Part shown: piece by piece, positions 1 to 7,658 of the stretch
Layout of the letters: every line of letters starts with the position of its first letter
Numbering within the stretch: the first letter of the stretch is position 1
From: Aeoliella sp052161615
GTDB taxonomy: Bacteria; Planctomycetota; Planctomycetia; Pirellulales; Lacipirellulaceae
Direction of reading: 5' to 3'
NCBI RefSeq assembly: GCF_052161615.1
Contig: NZ_CP197417.1
Span: forward strand, 4,712,001-4,776,000
DNA length: 64,000 bases
Program-made: the position numbers and the translations under genes
The notes under the pieces: model-generated
Database searches by the model: none
What the model saw: the letters and a program-made list of their open reading frames with translations, nothing else
Told to the model about the DNA's origin: nothing

Positions 1-1
1 A

Positions 2-250
2 GAAGCTTTGAAGCAGGCCCTCGAAGCGGGCAACTACTCCGAAGCACGTCGCAACTCGCACAGCATCAAAGGCTTGGCACTGAATTTCGACGCACGCCTC
101 ACCGCCCAGATTGCCGCGGCGATGGAGCAGGACGCGCGGGATAACAACCTGCCTGCAGTCGCGGCGCGTGTCCCCGAACTGGAACAGGCGTGCGAGGTGC
201 TCGCCGATTTGCTGAAGCCGTATACGGTGGTAGACGGGCCGCTGGAATAG
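2..250 (+). CDS. Hpt (histidine phosphotransfer) domain protein, C-terminal part
   Basis: Only the C-terminal 82 residues are in the window; the frame is open through the left edge, so the true start lies outside. The segment NSHSIKGLALNF carries the Hpt signature HxxKG; the His is the residue phosphorylated in multistep phosphorelays. The rest is predicted helical, as expected for the four-helix Hpt bundle. It could be a free Hpt protein or the tail of a hybrid histidine kinase; the window cannot decide. It converges on the NtrC-type regulator at 645-2156, but a shared pathway is only an inference. Confidence 0.8.
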   Translation, partial: EALKQALEAGNYSEARRNSHSIKGLALNFDARLTAQIAAAMEQDARDNNLPAVAARVPELEQACEVLADLLKPYTVVDGPLE

Positions 251-353
251 TGTGGGCTTGTCGATCTAGCCGAGCCCCGGGCGGAGAATTCGGCTGGCAT
301 TTCGTGATTGGTTGTAGGAAGGCTCTGACAGTCCGGTTTTGAAACTGAGAAAT

Positions 354-369
354 TGTTTCACGTGAAACA
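354..369. other. parS: parS centromere site (copy 1)
   Basis: The sequence TGTTTCACGTGAAACA is a perfect match to the ParB-binding parS consensus known from Bacillus and most bacterial chromosomes. It sits in the middle of a perfect 22-bp palindrome (351-372) with AAT/ATT extensions. It lies in the intergenic DNA between the convergent Hpt and NtrC-type genes. An identical 22-bp palindrome occurs at 53812-53833. parS sites cluster near replication origins, so the region is probably origin-proximal. No parA or parB gene is in the window. Confidence 0.92.
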
Positions 370-423
370 ATTCGATCCGTTTTTACGCCCCTTCCGCATT
401 GTGAACAGACGTTCCCGCACCCT

Positions 424-523
424 CATTGGAACATGGGCGCGAGTACTTTCAAGTCACTTTTTTTGAGAAAGTCGTAATAAGCAACGAGGGTTGGTGGCCG
501 AACTCGCAAGAGTTCGGGACGCC
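424..523 (+). repeat. Dispersed repeat A, copy 1 (next to parS)
   Basis: About 100 bp containing the core GCGAGTACTTTCAAGTCAC, then a T-rich stretch, then AACTCGCAAGAGTTCGGGA (itself a small hairpin). A diverged reverse-complement copy is at 53595-53698 near the second parS, and a short copy of the left half is at 30835-30886. The short reading frame across it matches a reading frame across the third copy only because the DNA is repeated, so I do not call a gene here. Confidence 0.7.
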
Positions 524-564
524 AATTTTGTTACGCCCCACTCGGAGTTCTCACCCAGCGCATC

Positions 565-587
565 GGGCTCGGAGAGCCCTCCCACAG
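565..587 (+). repeat. Short hairpin repeat B, copy 1
   Basis: GGGCTCGGAGAGCCCTCCC is a 6-bp stem with a 3-base loop followed by a C-rich tail. The same 22-23 bp element occurs at 27995-28017 and 53747-53768 (reverse orientation) and at 53851-53873 (same orientation). It resembles a REP-type palindrome. Function unknown. Confidence 0.7.
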
Positions 588-637
588 TCTGATATGCAGC
601 ACCGTCTGAGTTGCACCAGAGTCTGATTTGCCGCACA
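587..637. repeat. Three tandem 17-bp repeats
   Basis: Three head-to-tail units beginning at 587, 604 and 621 share GTCTGAnnTGCnnC with exact 17-bp spacing. They follow hairpin repeat B and end 8 bp before the stop codon of the minus-strand regulator gene. They could be protein-binding iterons or simple decayed repeats; the sequence does not decide. Confidence 0.55.
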
Positions 638-644
638 GTTTTTA

Positions 645-2156
645 CTACTGGGCGGCGGCGACGGGCTCGGTGGCTTCGTCGCTCTCCGCGTCCATGTCGT
701 CGTTTTCGTCGAGCGTGACGACCTGCGAGATGGAGATGTTGTGTGTACGAATCTTGTTACGCAGACTGCCGCGGGTGATGCCGAGTAGGCGGGCGGCCTC
801 GGATTGATTGCCGTCGGTCTTTTGCAGGACGCGGCTCAGCAGGTTCGTCTCCATCCAGTTCAACATGTCGGCGTACAGGTTGTCGGGGTTCGCCGCCAGG
901 CGCTCGTCGATGAGCTTGGTGATCGACCAACCCTTGCCGCCGCTCTGTTCGCCGGACGCCGAACCACCACGCGACTTGCCGTTGAGCGAGTCGTGAATGT
1001 AGTCAGGGATGTGCAGGGCCATCAGCACCGATCCGGACGCTTGGAGCATCGCTTGCTTTAGGACGCTTTGCAGTTCGCGGACGTTACCGGGCCACTCGTA
1101 CTCCATGAAAATTTGGAGCGCGTCGGGGGCGATGCCCTCGACCTCGCGATTGAGCTCGCGGTTGAGCCGGGCGAGGAAGTGCTGGAACAGCATCACGCGA
1201 TCGTCGGCCCGTTCGCGGAGCGGCGGGATGTTGATGGTGAAACCGTTGAGGCGATAGAACAGGTCGGAGCGGAACTCGCCCTCTTCGCACATCTTTTCGA
1301 GGTCGCGATTTGTCGCGGAGATGATGCGAACGTCGGTGCTGATCGTTTCGTTGCCGCCGACACGCTCGAACTTTTGTTCCTGGAGCAGACGTAGCACTTT
1401 GCTTTGCACCAGGGGCGTCATGTCGCCGACTTCGTCGAGGAAGATCGTCCCGCCCGAGCATTGTTCGAACTTACCTATGCGGCGTTCGTGGGCCCCGGTG
1501 AACGAGCCCTTCTCGTGACCGAACAGTTCGCTTTCGAGCAAAGTTTCGGAAAGTGCCGCGCAGTTCACGGCGAGGAACGGGCCTTTGGATCGGGAGCCAT
1601 GTTGGAACACCGCGCGGGCGACTAGTTCTTTACCGGTACCACTCTCGCCACGTACCAACACGGGGATGTTTTGCGGGGCGACGCGACCGATAGCCTTGAA
1701 TACCTCTTGCATCGCCGAGCAACGACCAACGAAGGCGTCCCCTTTTTCGTCGGGCTCGAGGATATTCCGCATGCCGACCGGCACGCTTGCCATCCGTCGC
1801 GAGGCGACGGCACGCTCAACCAGCGGTTCGAGCTTGTCGAGGTCGATCGGTTTGTGAACGTAGTCAAACGCCCCCAGCTTCATCGCTTCGATCGCGGTAT
1901 CGCTGGTGCCGCTGCCGGTGATGAAGATCACTGGCAGGTGCTGATCGAACTCCCGTATCTGGGCATAAGCTTCGAGGCCCGAGCAGTCCGGCAGCACGAT
2001 GTCGAGCAGCACGGCGTCGGGATGCGAAGCCCGCATCATCTCGAACGCGTCCTTGCTGTTGGTCGCGGTGAGAACTTCGAGGTCGGTGTTTTCCAGCGCT
2101 CGCTTCACCAGCAGATGAACCGAGCGATCGTCGTCGATTAAGAGTAGTTTTGCCAT
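645..2156 (-). CDS. NtrC-family sigma-54-dependent response regulator
   Basis: 503 residues with the full three-domain layout. An N-terminal receiver domain has the acidic cluster IDDD, the likely phospho-acceptor Asp52 (LLDIVLPD) and the HKP lysine near 102. The central AAA+ domain has Walker A GESGTGKE at about 170-177 and the sigma-54 contact loop as GSFTGA (about 217-222; GAFTGA is usual). A Fis-type helix-turn-helix (EAARLLGITRGSLRNKI) lies near the C-terminus. It should activate sigma-54 promoters after phosphorylation by an unlinked histidine kinase. The Hpt protein that converges on it may or may not be part of its pathway. Confidence 0.95.
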   Translation of the reverse strand: MAKLLLIDDDRSVHLLVKRALENTDLEVLTATNSKDAFEMMRASHPDAVLLDIVLPDCSGLEAYAQIREFDQHLPVIFITGSGTSDTAIEAMKLGAFDYVHKPIDLDKLEPLVERAVASRRMASVPVGMRNILEPDEKGDAFVGRCSAMQEVFKAIGRVAPQNIPVLVRGESGTGKELVARAVFQHGSRSKGPFLAVNCAALSETLLESELFGHEKGSFTGAHERRIGKFEQCSGGTIFLDEVGDMTPLVQSKVLRLLQEQKFERVGGNETISTDVRIISATNRDLEKMCEEGEFRSDLFYRLNGFTINIPPLRERADDRVMLFQHFLARLNRELNREVEGIAPDALQIFMEYEWPGNVRELQSVLKQAMLQASGSVLMALHIPDYIHDSLNGKSRGGSASGEQSGGKGWSITKLIDERLAANPDNLYADMLNWMETNLLSRVLQKTDGNQSEAARLLGITRGSLRNKIRTHNISISQVVTLDENDDMDAESDEATEPVAAAQ

Positions 2157-2294
2157 AGGACGCCCTGTGTAGCAAAAGCGGGGCCAGTCGCGCGAGTTCC
2201 GACCAACACCGCCAGCAAATGCAATTTAGGGACATTTCCCTACCAACATTTCTATCCTAGGCGTCTTGGGGCCGAGTCGGAAGCCGCGGTGGGT

Positions 2295-2319
2295 CAAAAT
2301 CTGGTCGCCCGGCGACCAG
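2295..2319 (+). repeat. Short repeat with GGTCGCCCGGCGACC hairpin
   Basis: CAAAATCTGGTCGCCCGGCG recurs almost unchanged at 5980-6003. The centre is a perfect palindrome (GGTCGC/GCGACC). It sits in the 325-bp non-coding stretch (2157-2481) between the regulator and the small lipoprotein, where nothing else was recognised. Confidence 0.5.
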
Positions 2320-2481
2320 CTCGGCAGACGAGCAGCCAGGCTGAGCGTGGTTTCACCCTAACTTTGGGCGGCGAAACTGCTGCCATCCTTCCCACCACCC
2401 CCGGCATGCCACGTGCATTTGGCCGTCGTCGTAGGAGACCGCTCCAGGAACTCCGCCAACATCCTTTGTAGGAACTCAACT

Positions 2482-2664
2482 ATGCTCCGCTCTCACTACT
2501 GCCCTCTCGCCTCGCTCAGCCTGATTGCCGTCCTCGGTCTAGCCTCGACCGGCTGCGAGCGGAAGGAGAAGGTCGTCGACATCGAAACCCCCGCGGGCGA
2601 AGTCGAGGTTCTGCGTGACGTCGACAATGGTGACGTCGAAGTGGATGTCTCGGAGAACCCTTAA
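2482..2664 (+). CDS. Small lipoprotein, function unknown
   Basis: 60 residues. A hydrophobic signal sequence ends in the lipobox-like ASTGC, so Cys22-24 should be lipidated and the short acidic tail (about 36 residues) exposed outside the membrane. The start ATG at 2482 is preceded by AGGAACTC, a fair ribosome-binding site. The mature part is rich in Val, Asp and Glu (EVEVLRDVDNGDVEVDV), a pattern of short beta-strands. No family was recognised. It heads the stress/envelope cluster on the plus strand, about 220 bp upstream of the DUF1328 gene. Confidence 0.65.
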   Translation: MLRSHYCPLASLSLIAVLGLASTGCERKEKVVDIETPAGEVEVLRDVDNGDVEVDVSENP

Positions 2665-2890
2665 ACGCCACGTTGGAGGGACCGGCCATCTGCTCGTCGG
2701 GCTTTCACTCTGGTCCGCGCGACGCCAAATTTTGCGAAAAGTGACAGCAAAACTCAATCATTACCACTGCTTTTCGAACTATTTGAACTTTGGCATAGCG
2801 ATTGCAATTCACTCCCTTCAACAACAAATCAAGTCGCCAATGCAACAACGACATTGGCGACAGACACCCTTCGCGAAAGGAAGGCATCCG

Positions 2891-3061
2891 ATGTTAGGTT
2901 GGGCTATCACATTTCTGATTATTGCTTTGATCGCTGGCGTACTTGGCTTCGGAGGTGCCGTGACGGGCGTTGCGATGACCGCTGCGAAGATCTGCTTCTT
3001 CGTGTTCTTGGTGGTCTTCGTGATCAGCCTGATCTTCCCCCGGATCCGTCCGACGGTGTAA
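2891..3061 (+). CDS. DUF1328 family small membrane protein
   Basis: 56 residues, two transmembrane helices separated by a Gly-rich turn (GVLGFGGAVTG), ending in PRIRPTV. Length and pattern match the DUF1328/YtjA family of small inner-membrane proteins, which is often induced by stress but has no defined activity. The ATG at 2891 follows GAAAGGAAGG, a strong ribosome-binding site. A factor-independent terminator follows, so the gene is probably a single transcription unit. Confidence 0.85.
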   Translation: MLGWAITFLIIALIAGVLGFGGAVTGVAMTAAKICFFVFLVVFVISLIFPRIRPTV

Positions 3062-3102
3062 CCGTACTCCCAACTCAGGCTTCGGCCTGTGCTTGGTAGC
3101 AA

Positions 3103-3174
3103 TGCACCAAGGTCGAGGGTTTGGTCGGACCTCTCGGGGCGAGGCCAAACCTTCGGTCCTCGGTGCACCTTTTG
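3103..3174 (+). terminator. Terminator after the DUF1328 gene
   Basis: A long imperfect stem pairs TGCACCAAGG...GGTTTGG with CCAAACC...TCGGTGCA and is followed by CCTTTT. It lies 42 bp after the stop codon. Confidence 0.7.
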
Positions 3175-3219
3175 ACTTATCACTACAATTTGGAAACGGT
3201 GCGGGAAGGAGCTTCTGCA

Positions 3220-3702
3220 ATGAGTATTCTGTCCCAAGAAACCACCCTTCACCTACCGGAAGAAGTTGTGACCAAAGTCTCACAACTCGCGCAGGTGAAT
3301 CGCGATAGCGCCTCGGGCTTTCAAGAAGCCGCGGACGCCATTGAGGACAAAACGCTGGCCTCCGAGTTTCGGGTATGGGCGGTGGATCGCACACGACAGG
3401 CCGACGAACTCGACGCAATTGTCGAGATGAACGAAGGCGACCCGACGGACGACCGAAGCTGGTCGGCCGCTCTGCATCAAACGTGGTTGAAGTTCCGCGC
3501 AGCGATTAGCGATGGCGACGCCTACACGGTGCTCGCTGAAGCCGAACGTGGCGAGGATGTGATCAAAGAGAAATACGAAGACGTGCTGAAGGACGTTGCT
3601 GGCTCGGCGGTGACCGAAGTCATTCAACACCAGTACAGCCACGTCAAAGGCGTTCACGACCGGGTTCGCGACCTTCGCGACGCCCGCAAGAGTCGTAAGT
3701 GA
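3220..3702 (+). CDS. DUF2383-like four-helix-bundle protein
   Basis: 160 residues, no signal peptide, almost wholly alpha-helical. The pattern of ferritin-like helices with conserved Glu and Arg (SGFQEAADAIED, FRVWAVDRTRQADELD, AEAERGEDVIKEKYEDVL) fits the PA2169/DUF2383 family, whose members are found in stress regulons and have no assigned reaction. The ATG at 3220 is preceded by GGAAGGA at 3204-3210. It ends at a strong hairpin shared with the convergent YihY gene. Family assignment is by pattern only. Confidence 0.7.
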   Translation: MSILSQETTLHLPEEVVTKVSQLAQVNRDSASGFQEAADAIEDKTLASEFRVWAVDRTRQADELDAIVEMNEGDPTDDRSWSAALHQTWLKFRAAISDGDAYTVLAEAERGEDVIKEKYEDVLKDVAGSAVTEVIQHQYSHVKGVHDRVRDLRDARKSRK

Positions 3703-3739
3703 CCCCTAAGCGGCTTCTTTTCCCCCCCAAAGAAGCCCA

Positions 3740-3778
3740 GGCACGCCGACTGCTAGTCAGTCGGCGTGCCTTCTTTTT
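3740..3778 (+). terminator. Terminator between convergent genes
   Basis: A perfect 13-bp stem (3740-3752 with 3758-3770), a 5-base loop, then TTCTTTTT. The stop codon of the convergent YihY gene lies in the loop, so the last codons of that gene form one arm. Confidence 0.9.
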
Positions 3779-4635
3779 GCGCGGACCCTGAGGAAGTGGG
3801 CCTCGAGACTCTGAGTGAGTTCCGCCCCGAACAAAAAGACCAGTGCGCTGTAGTAGAGCCACGCCAGAAGTACGGCGAGCGATCCCGCCGCGCCGTACGC
3901 CGAACCAATGCCTAACTGCGAAATGAAGCCAGTTAGCACGGTCTTTCCCACCCAAAACAGTACGGCCGTTAGCAGTCCGCCACGCCAAGCGTCCCGCCAA
4001 GTCACGCGGACGTCGGGCAGGTACTTGTAGACTATCGTGAACAGCAGCCAACTGACGAGCAGGTTCGTCGTGGCGCTGGTCAGGTAGCCGGTAAAAGGGG
4101 CAATCGAAGCGGGGACCATGGGGGCGGCGAGTTCTCCGAGGCTCGCGAACGCCATCCCCAGGATTAACGAAAGCAGCAGCACGATCGCGATCACTACCAC
4201 CGACGCGATGGACAACAGTCGCTTTACCAGGAAGTTGCGATTCCGCAGTCGGGTCGACTCTTCCTCGGCGTGCCAGATAGTGTTGAGCGACGCCTGGACC
4301 TGACTCACAACGCCCGAGGCGCTCAACAGCACCAGCACGATGCCCGCGATCATGCCCCAACCGGAGGTGGGTATCCGCTGGGCATGTTCGATTAGATCGG
4401 CGATCTGCTTGGAACTGATCGGGCCGACAACGTCTTCGATCTCGTTGATCATCCGCTCCTCGACTTCATCGGTCCCACCAAACGCACTGATGCGGGCGAC
4501 TTGGGCGACGAAGTTTGTGGAGATCAGGATTAGTCCCGGTAGCGAGAAGATCATGTAATACGCAATCGCAGCGGCCAGCTGGCTGCATTGATGCGTCATG
4601 AAATTGACGACGGTCGAGCGGAGGATAGCAAACAT
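3757..4635 (-). CDS. YihY/BrkB family inner-membrane protein
   Basis: 292 residues with about six transmembrane helices. Family landmarks are the N-terminal segment with AAAIAYYMIFSLPGLIL, the central QVQASLNTIWHAEE segment and the C-terminal SAYGAAGSLAVLLAWLYYSA. Members were once called RNase BN, a label later withdrawn; they are now regarded as putative transport or permease-like proteins of unknown substrate. The cytoplasmic tail is short and basic (RVRAKRRHAD). It lies 48 bp downstream of an AI-2E family gene on the same strand and is likely co-transcribed with it. Confidence 0.93.
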   Translation of the reverse strand: MFAILRSTVVNFMTHQCSQLAAAIAYYMIFSLPGLILISTNFVAQVARISAFGGTDEVEERMINEIEDVVGPISSKQIADLIEHAQRIPTSGWGMIAGIVLVLLSASGVVSQVQASLNTIWHAEEESTRLRNRNFLVKRLLSIASVVVIAIVLLLSLILGMAFASLGELAAPMVPASIAPFTGYLTSATTNLLVSWLLFTIVYKYLPDVRVTWRDAWRGGLLTAVLFWVGKTVLTGFISQLGIGSAYGAAGSLAVLLAWLYYSALVFLFGAELTQSLEAHFLRVRAKRRHAD

Positions 4636-4683
4636 ACGGGGGGCGGCTTGGGGTCGCGTTCACACGCAACAGCCCCGCGAACG

Positions 4684-5880
4684 CTACTCGGCAAGGAACA
4701 CACCGATGGGCTGCAGCGACTCGTTGCTGTCACAGGCAATCTTCGCTAGTAACAGTAAGGGGACAGCGAGAAAGATGCCACCCATCCCCCAGATCCAGCC
4801 CCCTAAGAACACGGCGAGCAGGATCACCACCGGGTTCAAGCTAATGGAGCGACCCAGCACGGTGGGCGTGACGACGTTGGCCTCGATACCGTTGCAGAGC
4901 AGGTAAATCGCGGGTGCCAGCATGGCGTGGCCCATCGTAGAAAACTCGCCAATCGCGACGATCGACACGATCAGGCTGCCAATCACCAGACCGGCGAACG
5001 GGATGTAATTCAGCAGCGCCGCCAGCACGCCCCATAGCAGGGGGTTGGGCATGCCGATGAGCCACAGGCCGGTACCAATCGCGGCGCCGAGTCCAATGTT
5101 GATGATGGTAATGGCACCCAAGTAGGTGGACATTTTATGCTCGACCTCTTTGACCAGCAGCACAATGTCGCGTTTCTCGCGCCATGTCTTTTTGATCTGC
5201 ACGGCCTTTTCGAGAAAGCGATCGCCGGCGGCCAGCACGAAGAACAGCAGCGTCAGCGTGATACTCGCCGAAGTGGCAAAACTGCCGGTGGAGCTGAGCA
5301 GGCGATTGGTGAGCGGAGGTTGTTCGACTTGTACCGAGACGGGCTCCTTTTCCACGCCCTCTCCCTCCGGCAGCGAAGTCAGCTTCTCGACCTCCGACTT
5401 CGCCTTCATCAAGTGTGCCCAGGGCCCAGGGGTCGATGCAAGCTGCGCGCGGACCTTCTGAATGCTTCTGGGAGTTTGCTCAATCCAACGATTGGCGGGC
5501 TCCCACACCATACGAATCCCCAGTACGACCAAGACCGAGAATAGCAGCATCACGAGGATCGTGCTGAGGACGTTGGGTATTCCGAGTCGGCTCAGCCGCT
5601 TGGTGATCGGCTTGAGGACGAGGCTAATCACGAATGCCATCGTGATCGGCAGCAAGATCGAGCGGGCGAAGTAGAGCGTGTAGAAAATACCCAGGGCGGC
5701 CAGGATCACCAGGCATGCCTTCTCCACGTTGCGAGAAGGGACGAGCGGCGGAAGCACTGCACTCTCGTCCGACTGTGCCGAATTGGCCACCACTTGGGCG
5801 GGGTGCACATCAATTCGCAGGTGCTCCACGGCGCTGCCTGCGGACATGGAAGACGAAAAGGGCTGCGATGGAGTTGCCAT
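4684..5880 (-). CDS. AI-2E family transporter (PerM/TqsA-like)
   Basis: 398 residues. An N-terminal cytoplasmic stretch (about 55 residues) is followed by paired hydrophobic helices, a long periplasmic or cytoplasmic loop with charged residues (about 140-185), and a C-terminal block of helices including NPLLWGVLAALLNYIPFAG and the family-typical PTVLGRSISLNPVVILLAVF. The family includes TqsA (autoinducer-2 export), PerM and Na+/H+ antiporters, so the substrate cannot be read from sequence. First gene of a likely two-gene operon with the YihY gene. Confidence 0.93.
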   Translation of the reverse strand: MATPSQPFSSSMSAGSAVEHLRIDVHPAQVVANSAQSDESAVLPPLVPSRNVEKACLVILAALGIFYTLYFARSILLPITMAFVISLVLKPITKRLSRLGIPNVLSTILVMLLFSVLVVLGIRMVWEPANRWIEQTPRSIQKVRAQLASTPGPWAHLMKAKSEVEKLTSLPEGEGVEKEPVSVQVEQPPLTNRLLSSTGSFATSASITLTLLFFVLAAGDRFLEKAVQIKKTWREKRDIVLLVKEVEHKMSTYLGAITIINIGLGAAIGTGLWLIGMPNPLLWGVLAALLNYIPFAGLVIGSLIVSIVAIGEFSTMGHAMLAPAIYLLCNGIEANVVTPTVLGRSISLNPVVILLAVFLGGWIWGMGGIFLAVPLLLLAKIACDSNESLQPIGVFLAE

Positions 5881-5979
5881 GGAGGCTTTGGGTAAATGGA
5901 GTGGGTGCGAAAAGCGTTGGCGGCGCTAGAGCGAATGGTGTGCCTGCGCTAAAAGGGGGCTTGAGGCGGCCGCCAACGC

Positions 5980-6003
5980 CAAAATCTGGTCGCCGGGCAA
6001 CCA
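5980..6003 (+). repeat. Second copy of the GGTCGCC(C/G)GGC short repeat
   Basis: CAAAATCTGGTCGCCGGGCA matches 2295-2319 with one change. It sits in the divergent spacer 5881-6175 between the AI-2E gene and the CsbD-like gene. Apart from this repeat I see only a Gly/Ala-codon-like GC-rich stretch with no convincing gene. Confidence 0.45.
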
Positions 6004-6175
6004 TCGTGAGCTCTCGAAGCGCATGGTGCCCCGCAGGCCTCGTCGAAAACAGCAAGTTTTCGCTTAAGTGAAACATGGCGCGCCAGTTGCATTCTCCTTA
6101 GCCCGACGGCAACCACCCCGTTTTGGTGGTGCCTCGACAACGAACCACACCTGCTAGTCGTTTAAGGAGACTACG

Positions 6176-6598
6176 ATGGTTACGCAATCGCATATTGAAG
6201 GGGGCTGGAACGAGCTCAAGGGTAAAGTCAAAGAAGCTTGGGGCCAGGTCAGCGGCGACGAACTCCGCCAGTTCGAAGGGGACTTCCAACAACTGGTTGG
6301 CATCATTCAACGATCGACCGGCGAAGCTCGGGCGAAGATCGAACAGAAGCTGGGCGAACTCGACGCCAACTTCCAGCCCATGATGCAGCAAGTAGCGGGC
6401 ACGGCTCGCGAGTACTACGACACCGCTGTGGACGCCACCACCGAGGCGGCCGAGCGGATTCGTCAGCAACTCGCCGATCGTCAAGAACAAGCCGAAGAAA
6501 TGGTCCGTCGTCGTCCGGTCGAATCGGTTGTCGTGGCCCTTGGTGCAGGCTTGCTCGCAGGTCTAGTGATTGGCCTGTTGAGTGGACGCTCGCGTTAG
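6176..6598 (+). CDS. CsbD-like / DUF883-like fusion protein
   Basis: 140 residues. The first 60 match the CsbD pattern (EGGWNELKGKVKEAWGQVSGDEL, then a second helix), a stress-induced soluble family. A helical linker rich in Ala, Glu and Gln follows. The C-terminus ends like DUF883/ElaB/YqjD proteins: RRRPVESVVVALGAGLLAGLVIGLLSGR, that is, a basic stop then a single Gly-rich transmembrane helix. ElaB/YqjD are tail-anchored and bind ribosomes in Escherichia coli. Here both modules are on one chain. The start follows AAGGAGACTACG. It heads a run of six plus-strand genes. Confidence 0.8.
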   Translation: MVTQSHIEGGWNELKGKVKEAWGQVSGDELRQFEGDFQQLVGIIQRSTGEARAKIEQKLGELDANFQPMMQQVAGTAREYYDTAVDATTEAAERIRQQLADRQEQAEEMVRRRPVESVVVALGAGLLAGLVIGLLSGRSR

Positions 6599-6645
6599 AG
6601 TGCGTTCGCTCTCGCCCCGCTAACTTTTAGCTAAGGAGAAGAGTC

Positions 6646-6924
6646 ATGTCTGCCACGATGGAATGTTGCGAAACCACTTCCGATCGAGCGCGCGAGATGG
6701 TGCAAGACCATCCCAAGGAGACGATGGTAGCGGCGTTCGTTACGGGCGCAGTGATCGGGCTTGCGATTGGTGCGACGCTCGCCACGTCGCTTTACGAGCC
6801 GAAGTCGGCCAGCCGCGGAATGGGCGATCGGATGTCGGACGAGATGGCCAAGCTCGGCCGTCAGATGTCGAACCTCGCCGATTCGTTGGTCCCCGATGCT
6901 TTGTCGAAAGTCTTTAGCCGGTAA
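6646..6924 (+). CDS. Small membrane protein, YtxH/DUF883-like
   Basis: 92 residues. A polar N-terminus with DRAREMVQDHPKETMVAAFVTG leads into one transmembrane helix with small-residue spacing (GAVIGLAIGATLATSL), followed by an amphipathic, Met- and Arg-rich tail. The HPKET-then-helix layout repeats that of the preceding gene's C-terminus. The start is preceded by AAGGAGAAGAGTC. It is 47 bp after the CsbD-like gene and 5 bp before the next, so the set is probably an operon. Function unknown. Confidence 0.7.
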   Translation: MSATMECCETTSDRAREMVQDHPKETMVAAFVTGAVIGLAIGATLATSLYEPKSASRGMGDRMSDEMAKLGRQMSNLADSLVPDALSKVFSR

Positions 6925-6929
6925 GCTCC

Positions 6930-7406
6930 ATGGCACATCAACCCCACAACCGCCTCAACGATCTCGCCGATCGCTCCGCGAATGGCACGTCGACTAACGG
7001 CAAGCACGCCGAAGACATTACCGCCGCTATGGCGCAGCTTCGGCGTGACCTTGACCGCGACGTGCGAGGTATTTCGCGGCAAGCGCATCAAGCGACGAAC
7101 TGGGAGTCCTACGTGAAGAAGTTTCCGGTCGCCGCGATCGGCATCGCGGCGGTGGTGGGGTATTGCCTAGTGCCACCTCGACGCGAGCGTCAGTACGTCG
7201 CCTCGCCCGAAGTGGTGAAGCAACTTGCTAGAGAAGGCAAGCTGAATATTAACGCGGGACCTACGCCACCCGGAAGGCCTTCGATGGCCAAACAGGCGGT
7301 ACTGGCGGTTGGTACGGTGGCGGCCCGCGCGCTAATGGCCTACGCCGGCAAGCGAGTGGGCGAGCTCATGTCCACCGATCAGGGCCAACCCGTGCCCGAC
7401 GAATGA
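6930..7406 (+). CDS. Small membrane-associated protein, function unknown
   Basis: 158 residues. A polar helical N-terminus (about 60 residues) is followed by the segment WESYVKKFPVAAIGIAAVVGYCLVPPRR, a single hydrophobic helix ended by PPRR, and a second weak hydrophobic segment near 120-135 (AVLAVGTVAARALMAYAGKRVGEL). It begins only 5 bp after the preceding stop; the ribosome-binding site overlaps that gene. The layout recalls DUF883/YqjD proteins but the length is greater. No function is assigned. Confidence 0.7.
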   Translation: MAHQPHNRLNDLADRSANGTSTNGKHAEDITAAMAQLRRDLDRDVRGISRQAHQATNWESYVKKFPVAAIGIAAVVGYCLVPPRRERQYVASPEVVKQLAREGKLNINAGPTPPGRPSMAKQAVLAVGTVAARALMAYAGKRVGELMSTDQGQPVPDE

Positions 7407-7419
7407 GAAGGCTCGACCT

Positions 7420-7635
7420 ATGAAACACCAAGGTGCGGTGATGAACGGCATGAGAACAGAGACACAAACCTATAGCGGCGAAGTCCCAAGCGAACAGGCG
7501 CAAGCGGCGATGGACCAGCTCAAGCAACTCGGCGAAAAGGCGAGTAGCTGGGCCGGTGAGCATCCTCGATTGCTCTTGTGCTCGGGACTGCTACTTGGAG
7601 GCATTGTTGGATGGTTATTGAAACGAAAGACCTAA
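7420..7635 (+). CDS. Small tail-anchored protein, ElaB/YqjD-like
   Basis: 71 residues. A polar, Gln- and Ala-rich helix (EQAQAAMDQLKQLGEKASSWAGEHPRLLL) leads to a single C-terminal transmembrane helix with GLLLGGIVGWLLKRKT. The HPRLLL junction and basic tail mirror the other small proteins in this cluster. An in-frame ATG 8 codons in (7441) is another possible start. Likely co-transcribed with its neighbours. Function unknown. Confidence 0.65.
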   Translation: MKHQGAVMNGMRTETQTYSGEVPSEQAQAAMDQLKQLGEKASSWAGEHPRLLLCSGLLLGGIVGWLLKRKT

Positions 7636-7658
7636 ACCGCCGGCCAGGAGCCGCCCCG

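Noticed and set aside
426..626. Short frame with EHGREYFQVTF and a similar frame on the minus strand near 30843-31061
   Set aside because: The similarity comes from repeat A DNA; neither frame has a ribosome-binding site or gene-like composition.
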